From contig CM046297.1 in the NCBI GenBank assembly GCA_025267735.1, positions 13,142,515 through 13,206,514 of the forward strand: DNA of 64,000 nucleotides, given 5' to 3'. Both the position numbers and the translations under genes were made by a program. Below, piece after piece: positions 34,805-49,900 of this stretch. The notes under the pieces were generated by a model. It saw only the letters and a program-made list of their open reading frames with translations, was not told the DNA's origin and did not search any database. The first letter of the stretch is position 1. Every line of letters starts with the position of its first letter. The DNA is from Mactra quadrangularis. Lineage: Eukaryota; Mollusca; Bivalvia; Venerida; Mactridae.

Positions 34805-35307
34805 TTGTGCGTACAAGTTGACCCCGACCTGACCTTTATGCAAGAATATTCATTACATTGAATACGAATGTAATATTAAATCTCGATAGCAATCGGATTA
34901 TATCGCCGAGGCTCGAATCTAATTTTAACACAGGGATTAATTTTAAAGTACTTTTAAAGCGTACAATGAGTGTTTATAACACATAGACCGGACCAGATGA
35001 TTATACGATGAGGCTAGCTACCAATTCAAATGGTGTGGGTTTTAGCCCCACAACCGCCATCCCCCCATTCATTTTATTATCAATTGTAATATGAAGGTAA
35101 GAACACAAGCTTCCCGTTTGAATTCATTTTAATCGTGAGTTGTTATACATGCGGGCTGTGTATACTCTATACTTGTCTTATTTTATCTTAAATATGTAAC
35201 GAGCCGAAGTATAGAGTAGGCGTGGTATTGATTTTTGCCGGGATATGTGTAGATGATAATGAGATGCAAATGTGAAAGGTAAGGTCGGGGTCAACTTGTA
35301 CGCACTA
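34805..35307. mobile_element. 503-bp TA-flanked MITE
   Basis: The left end TTGTGCGTACAAGTTGACCC and its mirror GGGTCAACTTGTACGCACTA extend over about 33 bp with few mismatches. TA flanks both sides (34803-34804 and 35308-35309). Inside is a tRNA-arm-like TGTGGGTTTTAGCCCCACA, probably chance. Tc1/mariner-type by duplication. Confidence 0.8.
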
Positions 35308-37806
35308 TATACCATGATAACTAAAGACTTATTATAATACATGCATCACAAAATTAGAAAACAATTTCTAACAATTTATCCATCTCTGAGTCAGAATATA
35401 TAATGAATTAACCTGAAGAGTAATAATACAAATGTATATACTGGACGAATTGTAAGTTTACAAACAATACATTGTATTTAATAATAAAAGATGAATATTG
35501 AAACAAATAATCACAGACATTCAGCACAGTGTATATAAATATATACAAAATTGTATATTATATAAATGAATAATATAATCAATGGTCCAAAAAAAAAAAT
35601 GCTGGAATAAATATATGACATGCTAACAAGGGCACTTTGATATTTCATCCCTGTCCTTAGATACAAATGTACTGGTATTTATAATAAAAATCTCCTTTGA
35701 AGTATATTTACACATTAACACTAATTTAACTTACAGACTACGAAATTAGTGGGTGTCCAGTTGCCCAGAACACCCAAAATCTAATTTGGGCAACCAAAAA
35801 TTCCTTTTGTGCAACCAAAGTTCTACTAACAAGATATAGTGATAGCTGCTAAAATGGCCAGTTCAGGCAACCACATTCATATCCTTATTTCGTAGAAGGA
35901 ACTAATTTATCAATTATACAATAGTATAATAACACTTAAAATAGTAAAAGATGTATATACTTTTGTAAAATTTCTAGAAAAATATTCCTGATATATAATA
36001 CAGTAAAGATGTTATTTGTTCTATAGAAATATCATATATTACATACATACATAAATGTTTCAACAAAACTACCATCAATTAACTTTACATATTTACAATA
36101 TACACAACATGTATAAAACTCGACTAAAGAATATTATGTAGAAACAAAAAATATATTTGGGGTAAATTTATATCTGATCTAATACAAGAGCCATATATTT
36201 GGTCAATAGTAAAATGTTACACATTTAGTTGTTTAGAAAATATAACCACCATGTGTTACATATTTTCAATAAATTATTTAAAAAATACACATATTTGTGT
36301 ATCACATTTTGCATAAACAGCAACATAGAGGATAAATATCATAATATTCTAATACTAACTGGTATACATGTACTTTGTCTTTCAGTACCGATAATACATT
36401 AAAAAAGTAATATAATAATGCTGGATGTTATATAAAAATATCACAATAAAAGAAAATGCTGTATTTTGTAAGAAGTAACTCTTGCATATATTTAGTTTTT
36501 GATTTTAATTAAATATATTATAAGTACTAAAAGTGTCACTTATAAATAACAAATTATTTTGATTTAGAAAAGAGGACAACATTAAAGTTTCCTCAAAAGT
36601 AATATTTTGCAGATTAGATGAAGCATGTTTTATCAAATGTTAAGGGATAAAAAGTCCCCGAGAATTGAACTGACACTACTGACTACATATATAGTACACA
36701 ATTATACATGCACTTAATAACCATAAATGGTTGACCCCTGAATGTACAAATTTAAGGCATTTCACAAATCTAGTTTTGTGTGCAACAGAATAGTTAATGC
36801 TGATTTTTTAAAATATCAGAAAAATGTGTTATGATAAATAATTTTAAAAAATATAATACGTTTACATGGAAAAAATGAATAAAAATAGTTTTGACAAAAT
36901 ATTTTGACTTATAACAACAAAACATAACAATTAATGCTTAATTAAAAAATGCTGATTTTAATAAAAGATGTAAGACATTTTGATTAGAAAAAATATACTT
37001 TACATTACATTTAAAATACTTCATATACATTTGATTTCTTTTAAAATTTAATACTTAATTAAATTTTGATTACAGTTATAATGACATAAATGGCTGAACA
37101 TTTTATATTTTGATTGTAAGTTCAATAGAACCAACTAAAGGATATATAAGATATACATATACCATGTTCTAACATTCAGTTATAACAGGAATGTAAAAAC
37201 TGTTTAATATTTTGATTGAAAGCATTTTGAACAACATGTCACATGTATATAATAAAAATATGTCTCAAAAATAGATATATCTTACAGAATGCTGTACAAG
37301 GTAAAGATTGTATAATAACAGCCTGGGTACATGCTAATACATAATGTACTTTACAACAAATAATGTTGTAGGCATCTACTGGTAATTAATACTGTAGGAG
37401 CCAGCTAGGACTTAATGCTGGTGTTACCATTTAGGTATTGATATTAAATTTATTGGGAGTAAAAATTAAAATGTCTCGGCTATTAAGCATAAAATGTCAA
37501 CAATCTAAATTAAATGGATATCTTCAACAAATGAAATTTGTCATCATAAAATCTTAGCATCAATTGAAGCTCAAGATTTTAGTGTTCAGGAATTATGAAT
37601 GTTTCATTTTATACAAAACATGAACAAACCAGTCTCTACCCAATGATTTGTAATCTTATACACTGAACAATTATAAACAAAAAAAATTTGTTTTTTATGA
37701 TCAGAAACAAGATATGAACATATTTTATTCAAAAATTGCTTGTTTTATTTGGTTATCAATATTTATGATACTATTTAAGTAATGAAGTCCAGTTATAGTT
37801 AGTTGT
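35308..37806. other. AT-rich intergenic / possible EFHB 3'UTR region
   Basis: Nothing coding is recognised. Repeat Q (35736-35840) shares GACTACGAAATTAGTGGGTG and CAGTTGCCC with 54813-54892. Candidate EFHB polyadenylation signals on the minus strand are TTTATT at 37744-37749 and 37724-37729, 58-83 bp past the EFHB stop. Confidence 0.4.
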
Positions 37807-37986
37807 TTAAATAGCTAGTGCATGTTGACCAATTTCTACTTGTGAAGCCATTACTTCATCTAATATGCTGCGGAATGATTCCACACTGACATAACCTTTA
37901 GGATGCTTCTTTGCTGCCGTGTCATAGAAATTCTCTAATGTTTCTCCAGTCATCTTGACTCCAACATTTGTGAAAATCTGTCGAAT
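37807..37986 (-). CDS. EFHB: EFHB exon 10 (residues 534-592, stop)
   Basis: The acceptor TTTCAG is on the minus strand and the stop TAA at 37809-37807. It encodes IRQIFTNVGVKMTGETLENF, then KKHPKGYVSVESFRSILDEV, a degenerate EF-hand-like helix pair conserved in EFHB orthologues. Confidence 0.95.
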   Translation of the reverse strand: MRQIFTNVGVKMTGETLENFYDTAAKKHPKGYVSVESFRSILDEVMASQVEIGQHALAI

Positions 37987-40900
37987 CTGAAATTAACAAA
38001 TTTATGTGAATTGATACACATGGATCATGAAAAGTCAGTTATGTTGATTGAAGTGTTTTAAAAGACAAAAAAAAGAAACACTGACAACATTAATAAAAGT
38101 TATCTATGGTAGAAAAATCCTTGTCTTTATAAGATATGGGTTTGTGGGTAGAAGTTGAAAGTTTTAAAAAGGCTAAAACCTACTTTCAAAATACTGCAAT
38201 AGACAGCTTTTATATAAATTACATAAGAGTTTTTTATCCTAAAAATACTGAAATTAGCATTAATACTAAAACTTCTCTCATGTGAGTTACAGATAGAAAA
38301 ATTTATGCATATACATGTACATTGACATAAAACTAACTATCTCTTGAAAGTTATTTTGATATTAAAAAGGAGATAATAATTGATGTTACAAATAATTTCA
38401 TGAAGTAATTTTGCACTAGCATGTTGTTTTATAAATCTAACCCAGAGGCAGATCCAGGATTTTTTTTCATATCAATATTAATAATAAATTAATAATAAAA
38501 GCTACATAACCATTAGATCTATGTTAAACACTAAGGAGGCAAATGAAACCTGAGAAAAATTGCTTAATGCTACTTCAAAATGGCTTACAGTTAAAAAAAA
38601 CACTTATGGATGGGTATATTTTGGAAATTTCAGGGGGGTCTAGACCCTTCAGATCTCCCGCTAGATCGACCTATATGACCCTTGATAAACATACCCGGTA
38701 ATATGCAAATTGTTTCTATATAAAAATAATTATACCTCCTCTTTTGATCTTGGTAATAGAAAGTCTTTTTCATAAACTCCTTTCTGACTGAACAAAGATG
38801 GGTTAACCAGACCATAAGCATCAGACTCATCTCCGTAGTTCTTCCTGTCATCAACACGTCGTATTCTAGGGGCAGGTAAATCTGTTCTGATTGTCGGTAC
38901 ACCATATCTACGATAATCTTAAATAAATATGTTGCAAATAATAAGGTGGAGAATATAATGTATTTTTACAATTGATTATTAATATAAACCTTACTAGACT
39001 TAGTGTCGGTGTATAGAGGTAAAAAATCAATGTATCTCAACAGCCATTTACCACTCCCCATAGGTGTCGTTCATTAGAAGTAAATCATAGTGCAAAATGA
39101 ATTGGGAATTGTAATAAGCCCCTCTTCAAAGGTTGCTGCTTGTTAGAGGTGCAGTTAGAAGAGAAAATTCCACTTATAGGGCCTTTAAAACTGATGGTCT
39201 TGATGTTGCAATGGTCTTAATAAAGGAACCATTTTCTCATAAAATTAACCATCTGAAACTAAAAAAAAACACATGATTTTTTCTATACCCAATGTGGTCT
39301 TCCTAGCAGAATTTTAATGAAATATGATAAAAGACAATTGCCAAACAATCAAGGGAGCTAACCTCTTGTTGAAATTCCACTAGGTCCAATAACAGCATTG
39401 ATCATACTAGCACTTGTACGATGATCACCTATAGCTTCATCAATTTGTTTCTGTAATCTACGTGGAGTACTTTCAGCACTTTGTGGTGTACGTGGTGCCA
39501 TATCTGTATCCTTTATCAGACTTCTATCTCCTTGTCTAGATGAGGCAGCTCTCTCTGTATAAATAATTATAAATTATCATTTAATTATTAATTATGAATT
39601 ATCATTTTAATATCAATTATGAATTATCATTTTAATATCAATTATGAATTATCATTTTAATATCAGTTACAAATTATCATTTTAATATCAATTATGAATT
39701 ATCATTTTAATATCAATTATGAATTATCATTTTGATATCAACTATAAATTATCATTTTAATATCAATTATAAATTATCATTTTAATATCAATTATAAATT
39801 ATCATTTTAATATCAATTATAAATTATCATTTTAATATCAATTATAAATTATCATTTTGATATCAATTATAAATTATCATTTTAATATCAATTATAAATT
39901 ATCATTTTGATATCAATTAAAAATTATCATTTTAATATCAGAACAGAACAGAACAGAACATATATTTTATTTATGATTTGTACATAGTACATCATCAGTA
40001 TACAATATAAACAGTACATGTAACATTTGTCAAATAGTCAAGGTTAGACAATATACAAGTATATAAGTTTATCAAGAATAAGATAAGAGGATAAATCAAG
40101 AAACAAATAAATATGAAAGGTAAGTATTGTCAGTATAAAAGAACAAGTATATAAATTGTTCTACTAGTAAAACAATACAACTAGGTCATCAATGTTCATG
40201 TTAAAGGTATTTCTGTAATTATAAGCTTTTTTAACGTATAGACTAAAATTGATTAGGACATTTTTATCTTCAGATTTAAACAATTGTATAAATTTATTCA
40301 TGTTGGGTTGAGTTAGAGTATAATAAAATGTATCAATATATTGTTTTCTAATATCTAGGAAACACGGACAAACTAGAATAAAATGATACTCATCTTCTAC
40401 ATTATTCAAACTACAAAATTTGCAAATTCTTTCTATTCTGTCTATTCTGTTAGTTGAGTATCTTCCAGCATGTATTTGTAATGAATGAGATGAAATTCTT
40501 ATTTTTGTTAAAACCTTTCTTAAATCATTTGGTATAATATCTAAATACTTTTCATAGCAAAAACTGTCTTTCAACTGGTTGTAAATATTTAGCACTGGAC
40601 TACTATTTTTAAAACAGTCAATAATATGTTGTTTAAACAATGGTAAAAATAATTTCATATTAACAGAATGAGGAAAATCCCAAACATCATTAAAACCATT
40701 ATTACAAAGTAATTTTTTAATATTCGACACCCAGTTATTTTTACCTCATAAACAATCATTATATGTTATTTTATAGACTTCGTGCATGATAATATTATCA
40801 GTTTGTAATAACTTGAACCAATATTTTACTATTTTAACAAATCTAGATACATATAAATGTAATATCAATTATAAATTATCATTTTAACATCAACTATAAA

Positions 40901-43900
40901 TTATCATTTTAACATCAACTATAAATTATCATTTTGACATCAACTATAAATTATCATTTTAACATCAACTATAAATTATCATTTTGATATCAATTATAAA
41001 TTATCATTTTAATACCAATTATAAATTATCATTTTAATCAATTGAACAAATGTTGAACATCATCAGGGCTTGACATTAATTTTTAATATGTTGAAGTTGT
41101 TCCTAAATTATCTTGATTCTCTGTTCTCAAAAATGCTAGTGAACAAGTAATAACTAATATTAATAACAAACATTGTTTTGGCATTTTTTATGGTTAAATT
41201 TGGACGGAAATTTTAACAGCAATAGGGGAAAAAACATATTATTTTGAGATAAGAATGGGGCCCAAAAATTGGCCCCAAATTATGCCAAACGAATGCCCTG
41301 CTTATAACTGACTGTACAGTTTACAGAAGGATGTATTGTGGGATTGCCTGCTTATAACTGACTGTACAGTTTACAGAAGGATGTATTGTGGGATTGTGGT
41401 GATGATGTGTATTGTGGTTAGTGAAAGGAAATAATTCTGGATGAACAATACTCACCTAATCCACTAGGCATTTTATCCTTCCAATTAAGAAAGTTAGCAA
41501 ATTCCAGATAATTGATTTTCCCATCTCTGTCCACATCACAATAGTCCATTAATTGATATAATAATTCTGGTTCTACAGGTAATTGGAACTGTATACATGC
41601 TTCACGTAGATCATTTATATCTATTTTACCTTTACCATCCTACAAGCATAAATATAACATTATTATGGATCAAAGTTCAAATTCTAAAAATTCTGAAATA
41701 TCCGAACTTTATAAAACAACAGCTTTTATGTCTTTTATGTTTTTTTTTACTGTTGTTGATCCTGATATTAATTATGTTTGCTTACACCTTTTTTAAATAG
41801 GGAAGAAAACATTCCTCATGTACCAATAGTTCTGAACTTCTGAACTGGTCCATAAAACTTTCACACATTTATTATTGGTATTTCAACATACACATGTATA
41901 CATAAACCAAGACAAACATACAAGGGCAGTCCAATGAAAGCCCACTAAACAGTTCTAGGGGCTTGATAGTAAACAAAAACAACAGTCATGGCCTTAAATT
42001 TTCTTGAGATATTAAGCCTGATTATTATATTATATAGTAAAGGAAAAAAATACTAACTATAGTTCGAACAAAAAAACAAAACACTGTTTACAATAACAAT
42101 ACAATGAACTAACCCACGACGAGGGATGCCCAGGATGACTTTAAAATAAACAATTGTGATATGTTTTACTTGTGTCTTAGTTGTTGGTGTAATGGAAAGC
42201 GTTCTACCATAACAAGCATGATTAACCAAGTTGTGGTGGTTTATCAAGCATGCTAATTTTGTTAAAATTAATTACACAAATTTTATTTTCAATACTGCCT
42301 ACCCCTGAAATGAATTGTCTCATTTTTAATATTTACCAAAACACGGTTTGTTATTTTGTGCACACTATAGCTCTGCAATTAGATACAAGTAATTTTCACC
42401 GGTCCATATCAATTTTCACTAGCCCTAAGCTCCGTCTACTAGGTTAATGCATTTTGATGCGCTCATTCAATAACTTGAGCTTAAGCATTTTATAAAAAAA
42501 AAGGCATATTATTTCTTAATTGTTTGATAGATCTATTGTTGTTTTTCTCACTTCTCCGGGTTTCATACATTAATCCCACAGATTTATATACTCAGTATTT
42601 GTTCGATAATTCCTGTATACAAATATGGGTATCTATTCTTAACAATCATAAGAATAGAAGTACTGTATTGAGTATTTAAATCAGTGGGGTTGATGTATGG
42701 ACCACTTACAGTTTAAACATTTTAACAATTCAATATTTACCTTATCATAATGTCTAAATGCTGAAGTTAAATCATGGAAATGATGATAGTTAGCTTTCTT
42801 TAAATGTTGTCTGATAGCAGCTATAACACCACGTTGTCTTTCACGTCCACGTAAATATTGACCTGGTCCACGCATATGTAATAAATCACCAGCCCCATAT
42901 TCATCAGGTTTTATTAAAATACCAAATGTATGATCTGGAGGAACTCTAAGAGTGTCTTTAATACTGAAACATCAGAACTTCTAGAATTAGAACATGTAGT
43001 GATTATTCCAGAAAAAAAGGGGCATGGCATAGCTAAAGGTTAATGTCTCAAATTCACTATTACCGCATAGAAAGAGGCTAAAAAGGACAGGGAGGGGAGA
43101 AAAAGGGCAGGGTGCAGCCTCCTGCTGCTCAGGTTTGAAATAATCACTAGTATATGTGTACATTATGATTATGAATGTGTAAGGTGATTAAAGTATAGCC
43201 TTGTTTTAAAATGGTTCTTATAACAACTTTACATTGGATTTGATAAACATCATCAAATTTTGTTTCTGGAAACAGTTAAAGCACAAACCAATATGAATGA
43301 AACAACAGTCAACTGTTACAACAACAACAACAAAAAATAATAATTTCATGACCAAAATATGGCAGCATTTTTTCAGCAATAATGAAACATATGTTGTTAG
43401 TGCCAGGCCAGTGTAGGTAAAAAACTTCATCTTCTTGCATTTTATCAAGTAGTTTACTATGATTGAATCTTTTAAACAAGAAGCCAGTTTTTATATAAAA
43501 TTAAAAAGAAAAAAGTGATAATAAATCCTTCATTTAAAAATTGTTGATAAATTCAGTTAAATACGTACGGGTCATGGACTTGTCCTAGTTGTTCCTGGTT
43601 ACGTTCACGGAATTCATCAACACGTTTTGATACAATTTTTGTAGCTCTTTCTTGTTCTGCCTCATGTAACCATTTCATTGTTTTCTTTACATGTAGACCT
43701 GTAATACAAACATAGTCATCTCTGTAACTCTCTCTTGTCATCAAACATCGACTCTTCAAAAAGAGACTTGGGTTAATTTCTTTTATTGGGCTAAACCTTG
43801 TGTCAACAAAATTTTGGTTATTTTATAGCAACCAGCTTATCTAACCCAGCTTTCCTGAACCTATCACCTACCTTTGCACAAAGGTGACACAACTTCTCTA

Positions 43901-46900
43901 TATTATTGAACAACAAAATCGCTAGTATTTCTTACTCAGGTCAGTACAAAGATTATACAATTGTTAAAAAAATCAGGGAAATAATATTTGATACTCATCT
44001 TCAATAAGATTGTCTTAATATTAAAGACATGTATAAGTTCATTAAAAAAGATGTCAAAATTTCACATGTATCATTACACCCAGCTAGTCACCCAACATTT
44101 AAGTACCAAAAGATGTGCAATAGATGAATAAAATTACCAAAAGCAATACTGAGTTTGAACTAACCTGTATTATCATGGGGAGTAGGAATTCCAAATTTAT
44201 TTTTATTACTGAAGCTTGGTGATGTGTAACTTCTATGTAATTGTTCACCAACATTAAAATCTAAATGTGATCTACGATAAAGTTCATGTCCAACTTCATT
44301 CTCTTTCTCTACTTCTTCATATGTCTTGTTTGGATTGATTAGACCACCAGCACCAGTGTCTGAAATAAAGTATATTACAATCAATGTTTACAGGACTTTT
44401 TTCAGTATTTGGGGAAAGGGCTTTACTACTTTACATGAATATGAAGAAATTTCATCACAATGTAAAATATATTCTCTTCATTAACAAACAGAAATCAACA
44501 AAAAATATCATTTTTCTACATACAGTCAATTCGCGTTCGCTCAAAACGCGTTCGCTCGTAATTACGGTTTGGCTCGAGATCGTATCTTGGTCCCGATCGA
44601 ATTTACTCTAAAGTTCATTTAAAAAAGATGCGATAACTCAAAATGCGTTGACTCGTATTTTACGTTAACTCGAGCTGGATTTCGAGTCCCGTCAATGATA
44701 AAATCACTTGAAAATTACGCGCTGGCTCAAAGTATTGATTTTTGAAAATTTTCGCACCTTTCACGGCCAGGTATCATTATCCGATGAATAGCCTTTTGTT
44801 TGACGTGTCACTCGCCATTGAAAACTTATCAAATTAAATCAAACTGTGATAATGTAGAATCCAAGATCTGTTTAATCTTGTTTAATTTAAACGTGTCATT
44901 ACGCGTAATTAACTGAATTTTACATCTTACCTACCTGTACTGGTACAGCATATTAAATCGAACCTTATGAGAGTACGTCGTACGTCGAGAAATGTTAGTT
45001 AAATAAAAGCAAGATTGAACAAAATGTGTATTTTTTATATTTTAATTCCAGATAAAATTACACATTCTTCACAAAAAAATCGCGTACATATAAGTAAAGT
45101 TTTATTCACAACAAGGACGATAGCAAAAACAAAATGAGTTTCAAAGTGCATGTATATGTATTATACATAAAACAAAGAAAGGTTAAAATTGAGGACATTG
45201 ACATCATCAAGGTTAACAAAATTAACAATTTTATGTTATGTTAAATACACTTAACAAGAACACATTTTAAATTAGGAAAAATAACACTATTGAATTACTA
45301 CATGTCTTTTATTCAAACTCAAATCTACATCAACATCTAATATTGTGACAGCGTGAGACGACGCCATTCGGAACAACCTCGGCGATCATCTACGAAGATA
45401 TACCTCGGAAATCAGACGTAGAAGGATTACAACCAAGTTATAAGGTCCGGCGATAGTCACTTTTATGTCAACATTTTAAAATAACATTGTTTCACGCTTT
45501 ATCACATCGTTTCATTCGTACAATATCTTACGAGTCGTATTTCTGTGTAGTTCAGACTATATTACCGCAGAAACCAAAATTCCTAGATCTACTTTTTCAC
45601 CTTATGTTATTCGAGGTTTATATGCGTAGAAGATCGCCGAGGTTGTTCCGAATGAGACGACGCCTTTAAAGTGAATATCACGATGTGGAAAAATTACAAA
45701 AAAAACAAGATGGCGGATCTGTTATACGTTAACTCGAGATCGCGTTCGCTCGAGCATTTTTTGAAGTCCCGTCTGATTTCGAGCGAACGCGAATGGACTG
45801 TATACAGTTGCACATATATTTAAACTCTGATCTCACATAGTTCACAAAATGATTGCACCAGATGTGTAAAACACATAAACACAAGGTTTTAATAGGCTCC
45901 TGATGGTTCTTCCTTGACTGATATACTCATTAATATGAATTTATTGATCTTCCCTGAGCATGAGCAATATCTGGCAAAAGGTTTAAACCATCAATAACAT
46001 GTAGCAAGTTCCCCTCATCATGCCAATTTTAAACCAATTATTAAAGAGTGATCTCAAAACAGATTTTGATCTAAATTTTAGAAAAAAAAGAAAAAAAGAT
46101 ATTATAATTGTACCTAATTCAGTCGGCAATCCAAATGTAAACTGATATTTATCAAGTCCTTTTGGTAAATGTGGATCTTGGTTGTGTGACGTTCCTAGTG
46201 GAGCTTTCTGATGTGAAGCATAGTGACTTTCCTTTCTATCTAACTTTCTTTGTTGAAACAATGATTTAGGTCGAGGATTAACAAGTTCGCTAGCGAAGAA
46301 GGAAGGTTGAGTATTTATTCCATGATTCATATCTTTAGCCCAAATCATGTGAGGATCTTTAGCCTTTCCATAGAAGACTCTCATTTCACCTGCATCAGGT
46401 CTCACAGTAGATCTAAATCTTCTAATAACATCAGGACTTGGAGGCTAAGTAAAGAAAAATAATAACTAACTAAAACATGGTTCCATTGTATGTAGTAACG
46501 AAAATAAAAAAATGAAATGAGAAGTGCTTACTTTAAAACCAAAAATTCTCAAAATAATTAATGTTTGGAATGAAATGTAAAATCTATCACAATATATATT
46601 GCAGGTTTAGTGCAAAACGATCCTAACTCACTATTTTCATATATTGAGTTACGTCCGTTTTCTGCTAAACCCATGATATATAATACATTATATGTTTCAT
46701 TTTAGTAAATAGGATTTTTATTTCTACCTTTTAGTCATAAGTTTGAATTACATGGATGATAATTGACTCAACTTAAGATTCAGTTTAAACAGAACATAAG
46801 TCAAACAAGGTAAAATTATATAATATACAAAATGTCCATGTATATAATTATAAACCTTGCACTAGAAAGTATACTCTGAAACAGACAACAGATTGTTATT

Positions 46901-49900
46901 AAACTGTATATAATATGTATAAACAAATGAATTTTGGGGGAAAAAGCTTAGAAGTAAAAAAATATTTACCCTTCCATCTGGAGGTGGTCTTACACATGTT
47001 TCAACTTTGTCTCCAGTAGCTGTCAATTTTCCTGCCTGTAAGTTAAAAAACAGTGATGTTATACAAAATGTAATAATAATCACATTTGACTTTTGATATT
47101 GTCTATGTTTTACTGCAAACAATCATTAAATGATTATAAATAAATGTATATAAGCCCAGATATGGTATATATTAAGGTATTATGCATTACCAAGCAAGTA
47201 GGGTGTAGTACTTAGCATGTTGGTAAAAATTCAGGTGTGTTCAAAGAATATGGGGGTCAAAGCAAAGTTGGAATATTTATGAGTTAGTTTCTTTCTACCA
47301 TGATGTCACTATGAAAAATAAAAGTTAGAATACGGTAGAGGTGAAACGATTAATCGCGGTTCACAAAGAATCGCGATTTTTAACGCTCGATTCGGTTCGG
47401 TTCGATTCGATTCGGAAGAGGCAGTTTCGATTCGATTCTTGTTTTAAATACAGTCTTTTTCAGTAGTTTTGTGAGTTGAATGAAACGCCCCTTTTAGGTT
47501 AAAATAAGCATTTTTATAGTAAACTAAAATAGTGTACCCTTATTGACCGACGATTGTTAATCCAGATAAGAGTTGTAAAAAGTGAGACTGCCCGCTGCAA
47601 TTATACATGTTAATTACGCGTACATGTCAATTAGACCTTATTGTCGGTCACACGCTGGGAGATTAACTCGCTGACAGAAAATCGATAATGGAGTCGTCGA
47701 GTTAGTTAACACGCTTGATATCATTCATATATACCTAAGACTGGTACCTATAGAGAATATAGTGGTAAAGGGGCCACCAAGATATAACCAGTCGATTTAG
47801 TTTTACACGATCGGCAATATCGGGGGGGGGGGGGGGGGGTTCTTAAGAAAAACAAATTAAACTTTTCACATCGTCGTTTCCTGAAGCATCATTTGTTAAA
47901 TCAAGATGAAAACATTGAAAACAATAGGTTTTTTTAATCACAAAAGATGTTTCATATGAAATGGCTATCTAGCGTGGGTCGCGAAAATGAATGACATAAA
48001 GCCGAAATGGTTGAAGCGATTTCGTTCCCTATGATACAAAATTAAATCAAGCATGATAAAGTAATTTAGAGATAAATTTGTTTTTCTAAACAATTAAAAT
48101 CGGGCAAAACGTGGTTGGTTAGATTTTATTTACTATAAGTTGGAAATGAATTCTATGAAATGTCCGAAGATAATTGTATATTTTCACTAATACGTTCATT
48201 TAAGCCCAAAAATGATTTTATTTTGAAATAAACATTAGTGTAAGAAAGTTATAAATATAGATCTAGAGTTGATAAAAATTAATTTAACGTTTATGATGTG
48301 ATGAGAATTATTTTAAATCATGCCAGAGCCAAAAGAAAATATTTTGAAACAAACTAAATTAAGCTGGTCATAGTGATCTACATTTGCTGAATGCTTGCAT
48401 TTTTTTATTGTCTAAGCGTAACCTTAACTAGTCATTAATTATGGCATTGATGCACTGATGAATAATTTTATTTTGATAATGACTTGAGTCATATACTGTT
48501 TGTACGTACATGTAGGTAAGGAGAAATAAACAATTTGTCCATGGGCATTACTTTTCATTAAAAAGTTGGAAATAATACGATTTGTCATTTATATATGCTA
48601 CAATGCAGTAAAATATTTTTAACTATTCAAGCTCTAATACCTGTAAAATGGGTATTATTAAAGAATTAGAATTAGAATTTTTCGTCTTCCGGGAGGGAGG
48701 TCCCTCAGATAAAAATGCAGTGTTCTTAAATATATATATATTTATGTTCTATTGTCTTTGGGTTGTATCTCTTTCTTAATTCTTTTTATAATTTATTTTT
48801 TGTTATGTCCTATATAATTCCAGTAGAAAATCGAATTGAATCGAAAAATTGAATCGTTTGATGAAAAATCGAAATTGAATCGAATCGAAAATTTTTGAAT
48901 CGTTTCACCTCTAGAATACGGGCATTTAAGATTTTAAATACCTGAAAAAGTCTAATGTACATTGAATGTATCCGTTGCAGAGGTTTTCAAGTTGAGAACA
49001 CTATAGACTCGAACCCCATTGTATCGATCTATCCATTGTATCGTGCTATTTATTGATCTCGCGATATTTTGATTGCAACGCCACCTGCCGATTGTTTACA
49101 CCGTTAACTAGGTCAAATTTACTGTTGCATGGCTTTTGATGGAATTTTACGATGGAAACATGTCTAAAGTAGCATTTTTTGCATGATTTCTCCATTTATC
49201 CTCGTTTTACTGCATGTTTTTGAAAGTTTCTTGTGTAAGATCCTATAAAACCCTTCTCTGATGTCTTAATCAGCTTCCTTTTAAATGATTAATAATATTT
49301 TAAGAGAGAGGGACTCATTCAGTATGTCAACAGTTGTAAGCACTAAAACAACTCTGGCCGTCCATATTTTGAACTGTTTTCCCACAATGCATCGATACAA
49401 TGGCGTGACGTAATATTTCCCTCAGACTTACCCCCCTTGTGTACATTGACAAGTTATTTGCCGAAATTAAAACTTATTGAAGAAACTTTGATATAATTTT
49501 ATTAAATGGACATTAAAGACTATTGAAATGCAGAAATAACAAGATAAATGTTATATTTTGTTTTGAAATTTGATGTTTACAATTAAGTAGATCGATACAA
49601 TGGGGTTCCAGGCTACTAAGGTGATTGGGTAAATATATGCAGTGTGACTATGGAAGCTAGTCAAAGATACAATGGACACTGCTTTAGTAATTTGTCATTT
49701 TTCGCAATGATCCCTTAGGTCAATGGTTGGATGGGTGACCACATGGATTAAACTGGCAAGGTGCATGTTTGATGTTACAAATGTAACACCCTAGATGCAG
49801 CTAGCCTTATTGTGCACACTAATTGCAAACAAATCAATAAACACAAAGACCAAATAAAAACTGATATTTATACATACAGGTCTGATATTTGGAGACCAGT

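Noticed and set aside
35005..35055. tRNA T-arm-like sequence TGTGGGTTTTAGCCCCACA
   Set aside because: No A box or acceptor stem; it lies inside a TA-flanked MITE.
38630..38905. 91-codon minus-strand ORF starting MVYRQ
   Set aside because: It is the wrong frame of EFHB exon 9; the conserved frame (YGVPTIRTDL) needs the upstream AAG acceptor.
39562..41037. CRISPR-like array
   Set aside because: Units are contiguous 25-bp repeats without spacers, in a eukaryotic intron; it is a minisatellite.
42170..42245. tRNA-like stretch GGTGTAATGGAAAGCGTTCTACC
   Set aside because: It has an A-box resemblance only, no B box and no closing stem.
45487..45669. 60-codon ORF on the plus strand
   Set aside because: It spans the nested TIR element and its 11-bp flank; there is no similarity to a protein family.
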